Origin: Acidobacteriia bacterium AH_259_A11_L15
GTDB taxonomy: Bacteria; Acidobacteriota; Terriglobia; Acidiferrales; 2-02-FULL-67-57
Assembly: GCA_027717655.1 (NCBI GenBank)
Contig: JALLOH010000001.1
Span: forward strand, 18,147 to 82,146
DNA length: 64,000 nt
Direction: 5' to 3'
Part shown: piece after piece, positions 20,215 to 31,376 of the stretch
How positions within the stretch are numbered: position 1 is the stretch's first letter
Layout of the letters: each line of letters opens with the position of its first letter
Translations under genes and position numbers: made by a program
The notes under the pieces: model-generated
What the model saw: only the letters and a program-made list of their open reading frames with translations
What the model was told of the DNA's origin: nothing
Database searches by the model: none

Positions 20215-22314
20215 TTAACAGTGCACCAGCCGGTGGAAGAGCGCCTCGTACTGCTCGGTAATCCTGTCCCAACTGTATGCTTCCCGGGCCCGCTGGCAAG
20301 CCCGTGCGCCAAAGCTGGCGCACAACGATTCGTCGCCCAGCGCCCGTTGCATCTTCTCGACCAGGTCTTCCACCGAGGCTTCAAAAGCAACCCCTGCGTT
20401 CCCCACTACCTCGGCGTTCTCCCGCGTGTTCAGGTAAAGCACACAGTGGCCGCACGCCATCGCCTCGATCAGCGCCGGATGGGTCCCGCCAACTTCGGTG
20501 GCGTGCACGTACAGAGCAGCGTGGCGCTGCAATTGCCAGTAGCCTTCCCCGTAAATCGGCCCGGTGAAAACGATGCGCTCGTCGGAAATCTTCTCCAGCG
20601 CCTGCACGTAGTCGGGCCGGTACCGATTTCCGCCCACCACCGCCAGCTTCCTGTCGGTTCGAATCCGCTCGAAGGCTCGAATCACCAACTCAGGATTGTT
20701 CTCCGGCTCCAACCGGCTGACGTAGAGGACGTACCGCCTTGGCCGGAGCTGGAAGCGATCGAGCACGTCGCGAGCGATCCCGACCTCTGGCGGCTGGGCC
20801 CCGTAGGCGATCACCGTGGAAGACTTGCCGTAGCGCCTCCGGTAGTACTCCTGCATCACCCGCGCATCGGTCACCATCACCGTCGGGGTCACCAACGCCA
20901 GCCACTCGCACAGCCACAGGTAGGCCCGCCCCAGCCAGCTCCACTTGCGACGCCGCCGGTCCAGACCGTCCACGTTCAGTGCCGTGGGCTTCCCCACCAC
21001 CCGGGGCACCCACACGAAGGGGCTGTTCGCCACGTTGCAGGCGAAAACCACCTCCGCATCCGTGCGCGCTACGTGAAAGACCGAGAGAAACGTATGCACT
21101 ACGGTGTCCAGATACTTGTAGGCCAGCGTGGGGAGCAACACCAGGCGCATGCCCCGGTAGGTGGGCTGCTGGTAGGAAATCTGCGGCCGCCGACCATAGA
21201 CGGTAACTTGGTGCCCGCGCGCCGCCAGTCGCGCCCCCAGCTCTTCGGCCAGCGTCTCAAACCCGCCGTAATTCGCCGGCACCCCCCGCGTCCCCAGGAT
21301 GGCTATCTTCATCGGCTCGACCTCGGCCGGAAAGCTGACCGGGCGAAAGCGGAACCAGCGCGCCAGCTCGCCGTCCGCCACGCGCCGCTTGGCTTGCACC
21401 TGCCGCCGCTTTTCCCACAGGCGCCGCCGCTGTCCCCAAAGGTAACGGAAAGCGGGCAGCGACGTGCGCTCACGCAGCAGCACATAGGCGACGATTCCCA
21501 GGTCGCGCACTTTCATGGGCACGAAGAGCCGCCAGTAAAGGCCCCACCCGATGTTCTTGCCGCGCAGCAGGAAACGGTTTTTGGTGGAGTGATAGTTCAA
21601 GAGCGGCGGCAGCTCCCGCCGGTTTTCCGGCAGCACCCGGCGCACGTGATAGCCGACCGCCTGCGGAACGTAAAGACAGTGCCAGCCGGCCAACTGTGCC
21701 CGCCAGGCCACATCGGCGTCCTCTCGATAAGAGAAAAAGTCCTCATCGAAAAATTCCCCGTCCACAGAGAGGTCCTGGATCATGGATCGCCGATAGAGCG
21801 CGGCCGCGGCCGTCGCGCCAAACACCAGCTCGCGCCGCTCGTACTGCCCGCGGTCCGGTTGGTTCGAGCCCCGGTCCAGGTGGCGCAAGGTGGGGGTGAA
21901 ATAGATGCCCGTGGAATCAATCAGCGGCGCGGCCGGACGGGAGCCGTCAGGCGCCAGCCGCAAAAGTTTGCCGCAGGCAGTCCCCACCTCGGAGCGCGGC
22001 TCGGCGGCTTCCACCAACGTCCGCACAAAGTCCGCCTCCAGCACGACATCCGGGTTCAGGCAAAGCACCCAGTCAGCTTGAGCGTGGCCCATCGCCTGGT
22101 TCTGGCCCGCCGCGAAACCCCGGTTCTCGCGGTTGCGGATCAGCTTCACCCGCCCCCCGTAGCGCTCCAAGAGCTGGAGCGTTCCGTCCCGGGAGGCGTT
22201 GTCCACTACGACAATCTCCAACTCCACTCCTTGCTGCGCGAACAGAGACTCCAGGCAGCGCTCCAGGTAGGATTTGCTGTTGCAGGTAACCAGACTGACG
22301 GCAACGCGCACCAT
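20215..22314 (-). CDS. Fused GT2-GT4 glycosyltransferase (GT2 N-domain, DUF1972/rhamnosyltransferase-like GT4 C-domain)
   Basis: Single open frame: MVRVAVSLVTCNSKSYLERCLESLFAQQGVELEIVVVDNASRDGT..., then MKIAILGTRGVPANYGGFETLAEELGARLAARGHQVTVYGR...; ATG at 22314. Confidence 0.82.
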   Translation of the reverse strand: MVRVAVSLVTCNSKSYLERCLESLFAQQGVELEIVVVDNASRDGTLQLLERYGGRVKLIRNRENRGFAAGQNQAMGHAQADWVLCLNPDVVLEADFVRTLVEAAEPRSEVGTACGKLLRLAPDGSRPAAPLIDSTGIYFTPTLRHLDRGSNQPDRGQYERRELVFGATAAAALYRRSMIQDLSVDGEFFDEDFFSYREDADVAWRAQLAGWHCLYVPQAVGYHVRRVLPENRRELPPLLNYHSTKNRFLLRGKNIGWGLYWRLFVPMKVRDLGIVAYVLLRERTSLPAFRYLWGQRRRLWEKRRQVQAKRRVADGELARWFRFRPVSFPAEVEPMKIAILGTRGVPANYGGFETLAEELGARLAARGHQVTVYGRRPQISYQQPTYRGMRLVLLPTLAYKYLDTVVHTFLSVFHVARTDAEVVFACNVANSPFVWVPRVVGKPTALNVDGLDRRRRKWSWLGRAYLWLCEWLALVTPTVMVTDARVMQEYYRRRYGKSSTVIAYGAQPPEVGIARDVLDRFQLRPRRYVLYVSRLEPENNPELVIRAFERIRTDRKLAVVGGNRYRPDYVQALEKISDERIVFTGPIYGEGYWQLQRHAALYVHATEVGGTHPALIEAMACGHCVLYLNTRENAEVVGNAGVAFEASVEDLVEKMQRALGDESLCASFGARACQRAREAYSWDRITEQYEALFHRLVHC

Positions 22315-22322
22315 AGCCCTCT

Positions 22323-23255
22323 TCACTCTTGGGCGCGCCCGAATACGCAGCACCGAATGACTTGGGCGTAGGCGTCCAGGGCCGCCCTTCGCCCGTCCGG
22401 CCGGGGGCCCACACCCACCAGCGTCGCCACCGCACGCAACAGCATCCCGGCCAAAATTCCCATCCGCAAGACGACACCCGCCAGCCGGCCGTGGTGCTTC
22501 TGGAAGTAGCGCCGCAGGTTCCGATACCAATAGACTTGCCGTTCTTTTTCCGGTACAGCGCCCAGGCTGTGGCCGCCCGCATGGTGGAAACGCGCCCGCG
22601 GTTCGTAGACAATCTTCCAGCCGCGCGCCCGCAGTCGCCGGCAGAGGTCGACGTCCTCGAACCACAAGGGGAAGAAGCGCTCATCGAAACCGTCCACCGC
22701 TTCCCAGGCCTGGCGCTTCACCAACAGGCAGGCTCCGGCAGGCTGTTCCACCGCCGCTGCACGCTCGTAATCCATCCCCAGGCAACGATACCGCCGGTTC
22801 CAAGGGTTGCCAGGAAAAATCCGGTTGAGCAAGAGAATCTCAGCCAGAGCGGTCGCCAGGGTGGGAAAGCGCCGCACCACAAACCCGGCTTGCGTTGTCC
22901 CGTTCGGGTTCAAAAGTCGCCCCCCGACCGCCCCCACCTCGTTCGGCTCCACCGCCGCCCGCAATGCCGCCAAGGCGCCGGGCTCGGCCACTACGTCGGG
23001 ATTGAGAAAAAGCAGAAGCTCCCCCCGGGCCCAGCGAACTCCCTGCCGGGCGGCCCCGGCGAACCCGAGATTGTCCGCGCTGGCACACACCTGCGTGCCC
23101 GAGTGGGAACGAGCCAGTTCTACCGTGGCATCTCGCGACCCATTGTCCACTACGATGCGTTCCCAGCCCGGCTCGTGGAGGCTGCGCAGGCACGCCTGGA
23201 TGTGCTCGGCGGAATTGAAAGTAACAATAACGATGGATCCCAGTGGAGGCATCAC
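22323..23255 (-). CDS. Glycosyltransferase family 2
   Basis: GSIVIVTFNSAEHIQACLRSLHEPGWERIVVDNGSRDATV; FPLWFEDVDLCRRLRARGWKI. Confidence 0.88.
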   Translation of the reverse strand: MMPPLGSIVIVTFNSAEHIQACLRSLHEPGWERIVVDNGSRDATVELARSHSGTQVCASADNLGFAGAARQGVRWARGELLLFLNPDVVAEPGALAALRAAVEPNEVGAVGGRLLNPNGTTQAGFVVRRFPTLATALAEILLLNRIFPGNPWNRRYRCLGMDYERAAAVEQPAGACLLVKRQAWEAVDGFDERFFPLWFEDVDLCRRLRARGWKIVYEPRARFHHAGGHSLGAVPEKERQVYWYRNLRRYFQKHHGRLAGVVLRMGILAGMLLRAVATLVGVGPRPDGRRAALDAYAQVIRCCVFGRAQE

Positions 23256-23304
23256 CGTTCGCAGGCATTATAGCAGCCCCGCACAGCAGCGCCTCCGGCC
23301 AGCG

Positions 23305-23333
23305 TTGACACTCCCAGGAGGCTTGAGTATAAC
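23305..23333 (+). promoter_or_regulatory. Sigma70-type promoter of polysaccharide ABC exporter operon
   Basis: TTGACA - 17 nt - TATAAC, 21 nt before the ATG at 23355. Confidence 0.65.
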
Positions 23334-23354
23334 CACCTGGCAAACGGTGATCCT

Positions 23355-24137
23355 ATGCTAGAACTCCTCCGCGATACCTACCACTACCGGGAACTCATTT
23401 GGATTCTGGCCCTGAAAGAACTCAAAGTGCGCTACAAACGCTCCCTGCTGGGCGTGCTGTGGGCCTTCCTGAACCCGTTAATGATGACTGCTATTTTTGT
23501 GGTGGTCTTCAGCAAATTCCGCGTCGGACGGTTCGGCATCGAGCACTACGCCATCTTCCTGCTCTGCGCCATGTTCCCCTTCACCTTCTACCAGCAGTCG
23601 ATGGCGTATGCGGTGCAATCCATCATCGCCAATGGCTCGCTGATCAAGAAGGTCTACATCCCCAAGCTCGTCTTTCCCCTGGCCGCGGTGCTGGCCAACT
23701 TTTTCAATCTCATGCTCTCGCTGATTCCCCTGGCCTTCTTCCTCTGGGTGTTCGACCACCCGTTCCACAAGACCTGGCTCTACCTGCCGGTCCCGATGCT
23801 GGGCCTGCTGCTCTTCACAGCCGGATGCGGATTCGCGGTGGCCGCTCTCGGCGTTTTCCTCCACGATATCGGCCACATCTTGGAGGTTTTCCTGCGGGCC
23901 TTTTTTTTCCTCTGTCCGGTGTTGTATGACCTAGATCACATCCCCGCGCGGTTTCACCCGGTGCTAATCTGGAATCCTATGCTGCATATCCTGCGCGGGT
24001 TCCGGCTGCCGATCTATGCCGGGGAATTACCTGAGCCGGCGTCGGCTTTGATCTCCATTCTGGTGGGAGTGGTGGCGGTGGTCCTCGGCTATGCTATCTT
24101 CCGCCGCTTTCAGGACTCGTTTGCCATTCACGTTTGA
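23355..24137 (+). CDS. ABC-2 type polysaccharide/polyol phosphate export permease (Wzm-like)
   Basis: LIWILALKELKVRYKRSLLGVLWAFLNPLMMTAIFVVVFSKF family signature; multiple TMs. Confidence 0.9.
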   Translation: MLELLRDTYHYRELIWILALKELKVRYKRSLLGVLWAFLNPLMMTAIFVVVFSKFRVGRFGIEHYAIFLLCAMFPFTFYQQSMAYAVQSIIANGSLIKKVYIPKLVFPLAAVLANFFNLMLSLIPLAFFLWVFDHPFHKTWLYLPVPMLGLLLFTAGCGFAVAALGVFLHDIGHILEVFLRAFFFLCPVLYDLDHIPARFHPVLIWNPMLHILRGFRLPIYAGELPEPASALISILVGVVAVVLGYAIFRRFQDSFAIHV

Positions 24138-24139
24138 GG

Positions 24140-24922
24140 ATGCCCACATCGAACGCCTACAAGATTCGCTTCCGAGACGTCTGGCAGCGATTTCGCATCT
24201 ACCCCAAGCGGGGCCGCACGCTGCGCGACGTCTTTATCCGGCTTTCTCCCGGCTTCCTGGCGCGCCGCGACCTCGAGGCCCTCAAAGGAGTGTCGTTTGC
24301 CGTGCCGCCCGGCGAGTGTCTGGGCATCATCGGCCGCAACGGTTCCGGCAAGAGCACCATCCTGCGTCTCATTGCCCGGATTTTCCCGCCCAGCTCGGGG
24401 ACAGTTGAAGTCCGGGGACATGTCTCGCCCCTGATCGAATTGGGCGCTGGGTTCCACTCAGAACTCACAGGAAGAGAAAACGCCATCCTGGCGGGGGTGA
24501 TTCTAGGCTTCACCCGACGGGAGATGCAGAAGAAGCTCGCTTCCATCCTGGCCTTCGCTGGCATGGACGAGTTCGCCGACGTGCCCATCCGGCAGTACTC
24601 CACGGGAATGCTCTCCCGGCTGGGCTTTGCCGTGGCGACCGAGATCGACCCGGATATTCTCCTCGTAGATGAAGTCCTGGCCGTCGGGGACAAAGGATTC
24701 CAGCAAAAATGCTTGGAACGCATGCACAACTTTCGCCGGCAGGGCAAGACCATGGTGTTCGTCTCGCACAACATGGACGACGTCCGCTCCATCTGTGAGC
24801 GGGTCCTGCTCCTGAACGATGGCGAACTCCTGATGGATGGCAAACCCGATCAGGTAATCGTCCGTTACGAGGAGCTCATCCGCGAGCTGGGCCCCGGCCG
24901 ACCGGTTCGGAAACGGTTGTAG
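24140..24922 (+). CDS. ABC exporter ATP-binding protein (Wzt/TagH-like)
   Basis: GIIGRNGSGKSTILRLIARI Walker A; IRQYSTGMLSRLGFAVATEIDPDILLVDEVLAVGD; overlaps the permease end. Confidence 0.92.
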   Translation: MPTSNAYKIRFRDVWQRFRIYPKRGRTLRDVFIRLSPGFLARRDLEALKGVSFAVPPGECLGIIGRNGSGKSTILRLIARIFPPSSGTVEVRGHVSPLIELGAGFHSELTGRENAILAGVILGFTRREMQKKLASILAFAGMDEFADVPIRQYSTGMLSRLGFAVATEIDPDILLVDEVLAVGDKGFQQKCLERMHNFRRQGKTMVFVSHNMDDVRSICERVLLLNDGELLMDGKPDQVIVRYEELIRELGPGRPVRKRL

Positions 24923-24924
24923 CC

Positions 24925-25788
24925 ATGCGAATCCTTCTGACCGGCGGGGGCGGCCAACTGGCTACCGACCTTGAATCCTGTCTGCGCGGCAACGAGGTCG
25001 TCCCCCTCACCCACGCTCAGTTGGACATCTGCGATCCAGCGGCGGTTCGCGCCCAGATGGAGCGCCACCGGCCGGAGTTCCTCATCAATACCGCAGCCTA
25101 CAACCGGGTGGATGAGGCCGAAGAAAACCCCGACACGGCTTTCCAGGTCAACGCCGTGGGGGTCTACCACTTGGCCCGCGCGGCCGCCGCCGTGGGCGCC
25201 GTGCTGGTGCATTTCAGCACCGACTATGTTTTCGACGGCACTCAACGGAAGCCTTACCGGGAAAGCGACACGCCCAATCCCCTGTCCGTCTACGCTCTCT
25301 CCAAGCGCGCCGGCGAGATGATTGTGCCGCGGTACTGCGAAAAGTATTTCCTGATTCGCACCTGCGGGCTGTACGGCCCGACCGGCAAGCGCAGCCAAGG
25401 CGGAAACTTCGTGGAACGCATGCTTCGAAGGGCGCGCGAAGGCAAGCCCCTTCGGGTCGTCAACGACCAGGTCCTCACCCCCACCAGCACCCGCGACCTG
25501 GCCCAGAAATTGCTCCCGCTTCTCCAGAGCGATCGCTACGGCCTCTACCACATGACCAATGCGGGAGAATGCTCCTGGTACGACTTCGCCCGGGAAATCC
25601 TTCGTCGGGCTGGTCTCTCCTCGGACCTTCAGCCCATCAGCACAAAAGATTTCGGCGCCAAGGCTCGCCGCCCCCCGTATTCGGTCTTGGACAACTACGC
25701 CTATCGCGCCGCCGGCTTTGACGACTTCCGTTCCTGGCAGGAGGCTCTGGCCGACTACTTCCAGCAGACCCAGCCGGGGCAGGTATAA
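24925..25788 (+). CDS. rfbD: dTDP-4-dehydrorhamnose reductase (RmlD-like)
   Basis: [75 protein letters not shown]. Confidence 0.93.
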   Translation: MRILLTGGGGQLATDLESCLRGNEVVPLTHAQLDICDPAAVRAQMERHRPEFLINTAAYNRVDEAEENPDTAFQVNAVGVYHLARAAAAVGAVLVHFSTDYVFDGTQRKPYRESDTPNPLSVYALSKRAGEMIVPRYCEKYFLIRTCGLYGPTGKRSQGGNFVERMLRRAREGKPLRVVNDQVLTPTSTRDLAQKLLPLLQSDRYGLYHMTNAGECSWYDFAREILRRAGLSSDLQPISTKDFGAKARRPPYSVLDNYAYRAAGFDDFRSWQEALADYFQQTQPGQV

Positions 25789-25796
25789 TTGCGGCG

Positions 25797-27287
25797 ATGG
25801 AGTTGACACGGGAAGAAATCGCCGCCGTGGCCGAGCGCAAGCGCGAGGCCTACGAGGTGGTCATCGGGCTGGAAGTCCACGTTCAACTCAAGACCGCCTC
25901 CAAGATCTTCTGCGCCTGCTCGACCCGCTTCGGCGACCCGCCCAACACCAACGTCTGCCCGGTCTGCCTGGGGCTGCCGGGCGCGCTCCCGGTGCTGAAC
26001 CGCAAGGCGGTCGCGCTGGCGGTGCGCGCGGCGCTGGCCTTGAACTGCGGCGTGAATCCTTCCTCGCAGTTTTCCCGCAAGAACTATTTCTATCCCGACC
26101 TGCCCAAGGGCTATCAAATCTCCCAGTACGACCGGCCGCTGGCCGAGCAGGGCTGGTTGCAGATTGAAGCTGAGGACAGCAGCAAGCGCGTGGGCATCAC
26201 CCGGTTGCACCTCGAAGAGGATGCCGGCAAGTCACTCCATGAGGGCTTCCCGGATTCCGATGCCAAAACCTACCTCGACTTCAACCGCTGCGGCGTGGCC
26301 TTGATTGAGATCGTCAGCGAGCCCGACCTGCGCTCCCCGCAGCAAGCCTACGCCTACCTGACTACCCTGAAGCAAGTGCTGGAATACATCGAAGTCAGCG
26401 ATTGCGACATGGAGAAGGGCTCCCTGCGCTGCGACGCCAACGTCAGCGTCCGCCGCAAGGGAGCCGGGGCACTGGGCGTCAAGACCGAAGTGAAGAACCT
26501 GAACTCCTTTCGCTACCTGGCGCGGGCGCTCGAATACGAAATCAACCGCCAGGTGGCGGTCCTGGAGAACAGCGGCCGCATCGAGCAGGAGACCCGGCTG
26601 TGGAACCTGGCCGGCGGCCGCACCGAGCCCATGCGCTCCAAGGAATACGCCCACGACTATCGCTACTTCCCCGAACCGGACTTGCTCCCGCTCACGGTGA
26701 AGGCAGAACTGCTGGAGAAGATTCGCGGAGAGATGCCTGAGTTGCCCGCCGCGCGCAAGGCCCGCTTCATCGGTCAATACGGCCTTACCGAGTACGATGC
26801 CGAAGTGCTCACCGGCACGCGCGCCCTAGCCGACTTTTTCGAAGCCACCGCCCGCAAAGCGCCGGAACCGAAAACAGCCGCCAACTGGATTCAAACCGAA
26901 CTGCTGGGCGCCTTGAAAGAAGCAGGAAAAGAAATCCAGGAATCTCCGGTCGCCCCTGCGGCGCTCGCCGAATTGCTCCAGCTAGTCCAAGACGGCACGC
27001 TCTCCGGCAAGATGGGCAAAGCCGTCTTTCAAAAGATGGTTGGCAGCGGCAAATCCGCCCCGGAAATTGTGGCCGCGGAAAAGATGGAGCAGATTACCGA
27101 CCCCGCCGCCATTGAAAAGCTCTGCCGGGAGGTACTGGAGAAAAACGCAGACAAGATCGAGCAGTACCGGAAAGGCAAGCAGGCGTTGTTCGGGTTCTTC
27201 GTGGGCCAGGTGATGAAAGCCTCCCGCGGCCAGGCCAACCCCGCCCGGGTCAACGACACCTTGAAACGACTGCTGGCGGGCAACTAG
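25797..27287 (+). CDS. gatB: Asp-tRNA(Asn)/Glu-tRNA(Gln) amidotransferase subunit B
   Basis: [73 protein letters not shown]. Confidence 0.97.
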   Translation: MELTREEIAAVAERKREAYEVVIGLEVHVQLKTASKIFCACSTRFGDPPNTNVCPVCLGLPGALPVLNRKAVALAVRAALALNCGVNPSSQFSRKNYFYPDLPKGYQISQYDRPLAEQGWLQIEAEDSSKRVGITRLHLEEDAGKSLHEGFPDSDAKTYLDFNRCGVALIEIVSEPDLRSPQQAYAYLTTLKQVLEYIEVSDCDMEKGSLRCDANVSVRRKGAGALGVKTEVKNLNSFRYLARALEYEINRQVAVLENSGRIEQETRLWNLAGGRTEPMRSKEYAHDYRYFPEPDLLPLTVKAELLEKIRGEMPELPAARKARFIGQYGLTEYDAEVLTGTRALADFFEATARKAPEPKTAANWIQTELLGALKEAGKEIQESPVAPAALAELLQLVQDGTLSGKMGKAVFQKMVGSGKSAPEIVAAEKMEQITDPAAIEKLCREVLEKNADKIEQYRKGKQALFGFFVGQVMKASRGQANPARVNDTLKRLLAGN

Positions 27288-28384
27288 GAAGTCGGCCCCG
27301 GACTGTCCGCCCCCAACCGGTTCCCCGTCGACGGGTCGAACAGGTGCACGCGCTCCTCGGGAATCACCACCCAGACTTTTTCCCCTTCCCGGTAGCGTGC
27401 CTCGGCGCGCTCCACCGCGGTCAGCGAGAACCCGCCCAGTTGCAGCTCCAGAATTGTCTGGCCGCCGTGCAGCTCCACCAGCGAGATTTCCGCCGGCCAT
27501 CGCTCCGGCAACGGTTCGCGACTCACCCGGACATGCTCGGGGCGAATCCCGAGGGTCACGACTCCCGCCTCCAGGATTTTTGCGTCCAGTCCCGCGAGGG
27601 ACAACTGGAGTTCGCCGATCCGCGCCGCGATGCCGTCCGGGCCCGCCGCCAGCGCCGCCGGGAGTAAGTTGATGGAAGGACTCCCGAAAAATGAGGCCAC
27701 GAAGGCGTTGACCGGCCGCTCATAGAGCTCCCGCGGCAGGCCGCACTGCTGGATGCGACCCTTGCGCATCACCGCGATCCGGTCGGAGAGGGAGAGGGCT
27801 TCTTCCTGGTCATGGGTTACGTAGATGAACGTGGTGCCCAAGCGTTGATGCAGATGACGCAACTCCTTCCGCATTTGCGCCCGCAGAGGCGCATCCAGGT
27901 TGGACAGGGGCTCGTCGAACAGAAAGAGCTGCGGCTGGCGCACGATGGCCCGCCCCACCGCCACCCGTTGGCGCTCGCCGCCGGAGAGTTGCCGCGGGTA
28001 CTTTTCGAGGAGCGGGTCCAGTCCCAACAGCTCCGCCGCCTGGCGGACGCGCTCGCGAATCGACTCCCGAGAAAGCCCCGCCAGTTCCAGAGGGAATGAG
28101 AGGTTTCCGAACACGGTTCGATGGGGGTAGAGGGCGTAGCTCTGAAAGACGAAGGCAACGTCACGCTGGTGGGGCGGCAAGTGCGTCAGGCGGCGGTCAC
28201 CCAACTGGAGCGTCCCGCTGCTCGGCTCTTCCAGGCCGGCGATCAGGTTCAAGGTGGTGGACTTGCCGCAACCGCTGGGCCCGACAAAAGTAAAAAACTC
28301 GCCGCGTCGAATGGTGAGCTGCGGAATTTCCACGGCCAGTCTCTCCCCGAAGCGCTTGCTGACATTTTCGAACCGCAGGTCCAT
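27284..28384 (-). CDS. Sugar ABC transporter ATP-binding protein (UgpC/MsmK-like)
   Basis: [57 protein letters not shown]-terminal TOBE-like region. Confidence 0.92.
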   Translation of the reverse strand: MDLRFENVSKRFGERLAVEIPQLTIRRGEFFTFVGPSGCGKSTTLNLIAGLEEPSSGTLQLGDRRLTHLPPHQRDVAFVFQSYALYPHRTVFGNLSFPLELAGLSRESIRERVRQAAELLGLDPLLEKYPRQLSGGERQRVAVGRAIVRQPQLFLFDEPLSNLDAPLRAQMRKELRHLHQRLGTTFIYVTHDQEEALSLSDRIAVMRKGRIQQCGLPRELYERPVNAFVASFFGSPSINLLPAALAAGPDGIAARIGELQLSLAGLDAKILEAGVVTLGIRPEHVRVSREPLPERWPAEISLVELHGGQTILELQLGGFSLTAVERAEARYREGEKVWVVIPEERVHLFDPSTGNRLGADSPGPTS

Positions 28385-28386
28385 CG

Positions 28387-29208
28387 CTACCCCTTCACCG
28401 CCCCGGCCGTCAGCCCGCTGATGATGCGGCGTTGGAAGATGAACATCAGCAGGACGGTGGGCAAGGTGGCCAATACGGCGGCCGCGGCAATCTCCCCCCA
28501 GGGAATCTCATGCACGCCGGGAAACAGTGAAATGGCCACGGGCAAAGTCCGGGCGCTTTCGCTGGCTGTCAGCGTGAGGGCGTAGAGGAATTCGTTCCAG
28601 GAAAAGACGAACACCAGCAGGCCCACGCTCAACATTCCCGGCACGGCCAGCGGCAACACGATGTGCCGCAGCACTCCCAGCCGGGAACACCCATCGACGC
28701 GCGCGGCCCGGTAGAGATCGTCGGGAATCTCCTGGAAGAAATTCGTCAAGATCCAGACGGCAAACGGGAGCGTGTAGACGGAATGGGCCAGCACCACCGC
28801 CAGCAGGCTGTCGCGAATGCCCAGGCGGATGAAGAGCAGGTAGAGCGGGGCCACATTGGCGATGGGTGGAAACATCGACAGGCAAAGCAGCAGAGCCAGA
28901 ATCGGGTTGCGCCCGCGCAGGCCCAGCTTGGCCAGGGCGTAGGCGGCCGGCACAGACAGAAGGAACACCAGCAACACGGTGCCTCCGGCCACCACCACGC
29001 TGTTCAGAAACACGCGCAGAAATCCGGGCGTGCCCAGGACGGTGCTGAAATGCTGGCCGGTGGGCCGGCTGGGGAGCAGCGGTGGAAGTTGCCCCAACTC
29101 CGCGGTGGGCTTCAGGGCCGTGATCACCTGCCAGAGGAACGGCCCCAAGATGAAGCCCAGCATTGCGGCGAGCAACAGCAGCACCCCGAGTCTCTGCCAG
29201 CTCGGCAT
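28387..29208 (-). CDS. Carbohydrate ABC transporter permease (MalG/UgpE-like)
   Basis: EAA loop DDLYRAARVDGCSRLGVLRHIVLPLAVPG; FSWNEFLYALTLT. Confidence 0.9.
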   Translation of the reverse strand: MPSWQRLGVLLLLAAMLGFILGPFLWQVITALKPTAELGQLPPLLPSRPTGQHFSTVLGTPGFLRVFLNSVVVAGGTVLLVFLLSVPAAYALAKLGLRGRNPILALLLCLSMFPPIANVAPLYLLFIRLGIRDSLLAVVLAHSVYTLPFAVWILTNFFQEIPDDLYRAARVDGCSRLGVLRHIVLPLAVPGMLSVGLLVFVFSWNEFLYALTLTASESARTLPVAISLFPGVHEIPWGEIAAAAVLATLPTVLLMFIFQRRIISGLTAGAVKG

Positions 29209-29214
29209 TTCTCT

Positions 29215-30078
29215 TCAGCCTCGCAGCTCCCAGGCCCGGCGCAACTGGTGCAGGTAGGCCAGGCTGAGAGCCAAAATGAACAGGAAGGCCGCTACCGACA
29301 AGGTGGAGCCGTACCCGAACTGCAGCGTGCGGTAGAGCAGCTTGTAGGCATAGACGACCAGGGTCTCGGTTTCATTCGCCGGGCCGCCGCCCGTAAGCAC
29401 AAAAATCAGGTCGAAGATGCGCGCCGCATCCATGGTGCGGAAAAGCAAGACCAGGAGAATCACCGGCTTGAGCAAGGGCAGCGTAATGTGGCGGAAGAGC
29501 TGCCAGGCGTTGGCGCCGTCGATGCGGGCCGCCTGGTAGAGCTCTTCCGGAATCACCTGCAGCCCGGCCAGGAGCAAGAGCACGACGAACGGGGTGGTCT
29601 TCCAGACGTCAGCCAGAATGGCCGCGTGCAGGGCCCAAAGCGGGTCGCCCAGCCAGTTAATTTTTATTCCCAGCAGATAGTTCAGGACGCCGAAGTCAGC
29701 GTTGTACACCCATTCCCAAAAACGGGCGGCAACCACGTTCGGCACCGCCCAGGGAATCAGCACCAGCGCTCGCGCCACGGCCCGACCTCGAAACTGGCGG
29801 TTCAGCAGCAAGGCGAAAGTCAGGCCCAGGCCCAGCTCCAGCACTACGGAGAACGCCGCGAAATAAGCGGTGTTGCCCAGGGCGTTCCAGAAACGCGCGT
29901 CCTCCAGCAAGAAGCGATAATTTTCCAACCCCACGAACCGGGAAATCCCGAAGATGGGCATCTGGCGGTGGAAACTCAGCCAAAAGGTCACCAGGATGGG
30001 CACCAGCGCGATGCTGGCGGCAAACAGGGCAGCGGGGGCCAGGTAGCCATACCGGCCGATGCGCTCCCGCCAGAGCAC
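29215..30078 (-). CDS. Carbohydrate ABC transporter permease (MalF/UgpA-like)
   Basis: EELYQAARIDGANAWQLFRHITLPLLKPVILLVLLFRTMDAARIFDLIFVLTGGGPANETETLVVYAY. Confidence 0.9.
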   Translation of the reverse strand: MLWRERIGRYGYLAPAALFAASIALVPILVTFWLSFHRQMPIFGISRFVGLENYRFLLEDARFWNALGNTAYFAAFSVVLELGLGLTFALLLNRQFRGRAVARALVLIPWAVPNVVAARFWEWVYNADFGVLNYLLGIKINWLGDPLWALHAAILADVWKTTPFVVLLLLAGLQVIPEELYQAARIDGANAWQLFRHITLPLLKPVILLVLLFRTMDAARIFDLIFVLTGGGPANETETLVVYAYKLLYRTLQFGYGSTLSVAAFLFILALSLAYLHQLRRAWELRG

Positions 30079-30080
30079 GG

Positions 30081-31376
30081 CTAGCGAATCTCCAAGAGAT
30101 GCTCAATCTGAGGTGCGGCTACTGCCATGGCTTGCTCAGGCGAGCGGATGCCGGCAACCACCGCACTCAGTTCCGGCTGCAGGATTTGAGAGATCATCAA
30201 GTAGTAAGGCGTCACGGGGCGCGGTTGTGCCAGGCTCAGCGCCGCCAACAACTCCGCGGGCAAGGCCAAGGCTTCCTGAACTTCGGGGTCCTCGTACACC
30301 TCCATGTGAGCCGGCAGTACGCCCAGGTTCAGCAGAATTTCCTTCTGCGAGGAGTAGCGGATCATGAAGCGGAGGAAGGCGATGGCTTCTTTCTTGTGGT
30401 GGGAGTAGGCATTGACGCCCAGATGGAAGCCGCCCAGGGTGGGCACGCTGGCGTGTCCCGGAAAGTGCGGCACCACCGCCAAGCCGGCGCGGCCCGCCAT
30501 CGAAGAGCCCGGCTCCTGCAGCTTGCGCCAAACGTAGGGCCAGTTGCGCATAAAGATAGCTCGCCCGGATTGAAAAATGAACCGAGAGGCCTCCTCGTTC
30601 AAAGTGGTGACCAGGCTAGGACTCACGCCCTGCTCACCAATCAGGGCGTCCATGAATTCCAACGCCTCCAGGGTTGCCGGGGCGGTCAGGGCCGGCCGGG
30701 CTCCTGCGCCGAGCAGGTCGCCCCCGTTGCCGCGGATGAATTCCAGCGCCACGCACACCAGGCCCTCGTACTGCATCCCCTGCCAGACGAACCCATTCAA
30801 CCGAGGGTCATTTTCTCGCGCCAGGATGTGGCGCGCCTGCCGAACCAATTCCGGATAGGTCCGGGGCGGCTCGAAGCCGTATTTGTCCAACAAATCTTTC
30901 CGGTAATAGAGAACGCCGGCGTCGACGAACCACGGGACCGCGTAGAGTCTCCCGTCCAACCAGTCCGCCTGGAGCGCCGGGGGATTCAAGGGCTCAAGCT
31001 CCGCTTCGCTAATGTGCGGGGTCAAGTCCACCAGCCATCCGGCGCGCGCGAACTCGGGTACCCAGATGATGTCCATGTCCAGGATGTCGAAATCGTCCGC
31101 CTCCGCCCCCAGGTTGATCACGTAGAACTGGTGCTGCTCATCCGTGCTGGCGGGCAGGATTTCTTCCCGGATGCGGATACCCGGGTTCTCGGCTTCGAAT
31201 TGGTCGATCAACTGGCGCAGATAGGAGTAGCGCGGGTGCTTGGCGTGCTTGAAGACCAGCGTGACCGGGCCGCTCCCCTCCCGGCTCCGGCGTCCGGTGC
31301 AGGCACTGAAGAGGAGCCCCAAGATCAAAAGTCCCAGGCCGACTGAAACCGTCAATCGTGATGCTCGTGGTCGCAC
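30081..31376 (-). CDS. Extracellular solute-binding lipoprotein, family 1
   Basis: Lipobox-like LGLLFSAC; VTLVFKHAKHPRYSYLRQLIDQFEAENPGIRI; adjacent to the ABC permeases. Start approximate (ORF to 31445). Confidence 0.88.
   Translation of the reverse strand: MRPRASRLTVSVGLGLLILGLLFSACTGRRSREGSGPVTLVFKHAKHPRYSYLRQLIDQFEAENPGIRIREEILPASTDEQHQFYVINLGAEADDFDILDMDIIWVPEFARAGWLVDLTPHISEAELEPLNPPALQADWLDGRLYAVPWFVDAGVLYYRKDLLDKYGFEPPRTYPELVRQARHILARENDPRLNGFVWQGMQYEGLVCVALEFIRGNGGDLLGAGARPALTAPATLEALEFMDALIGEQGVSPSLVTTLNEEASRFIFQSGRAIFMRNWPYVWRKLQEPGSSMAGRAGLAVVPHFPGHASVPTLGGFHLGVNAYSHHKKEAIAFLRFMIRYSSQKEILLNLGVLPAHMEVYEDPEVQEALALPAELLAALSLAQPRPVTPYYLMISQILQPELSAVVAGIRSPEQAMAVAAPQIEHLLEIR

Noticed and set aside
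20194-22371. 725-aa plus-strand ORF
   Set aside because: Antisense shadow of the GT2-GT4 fusion gene; no domain-like motifs
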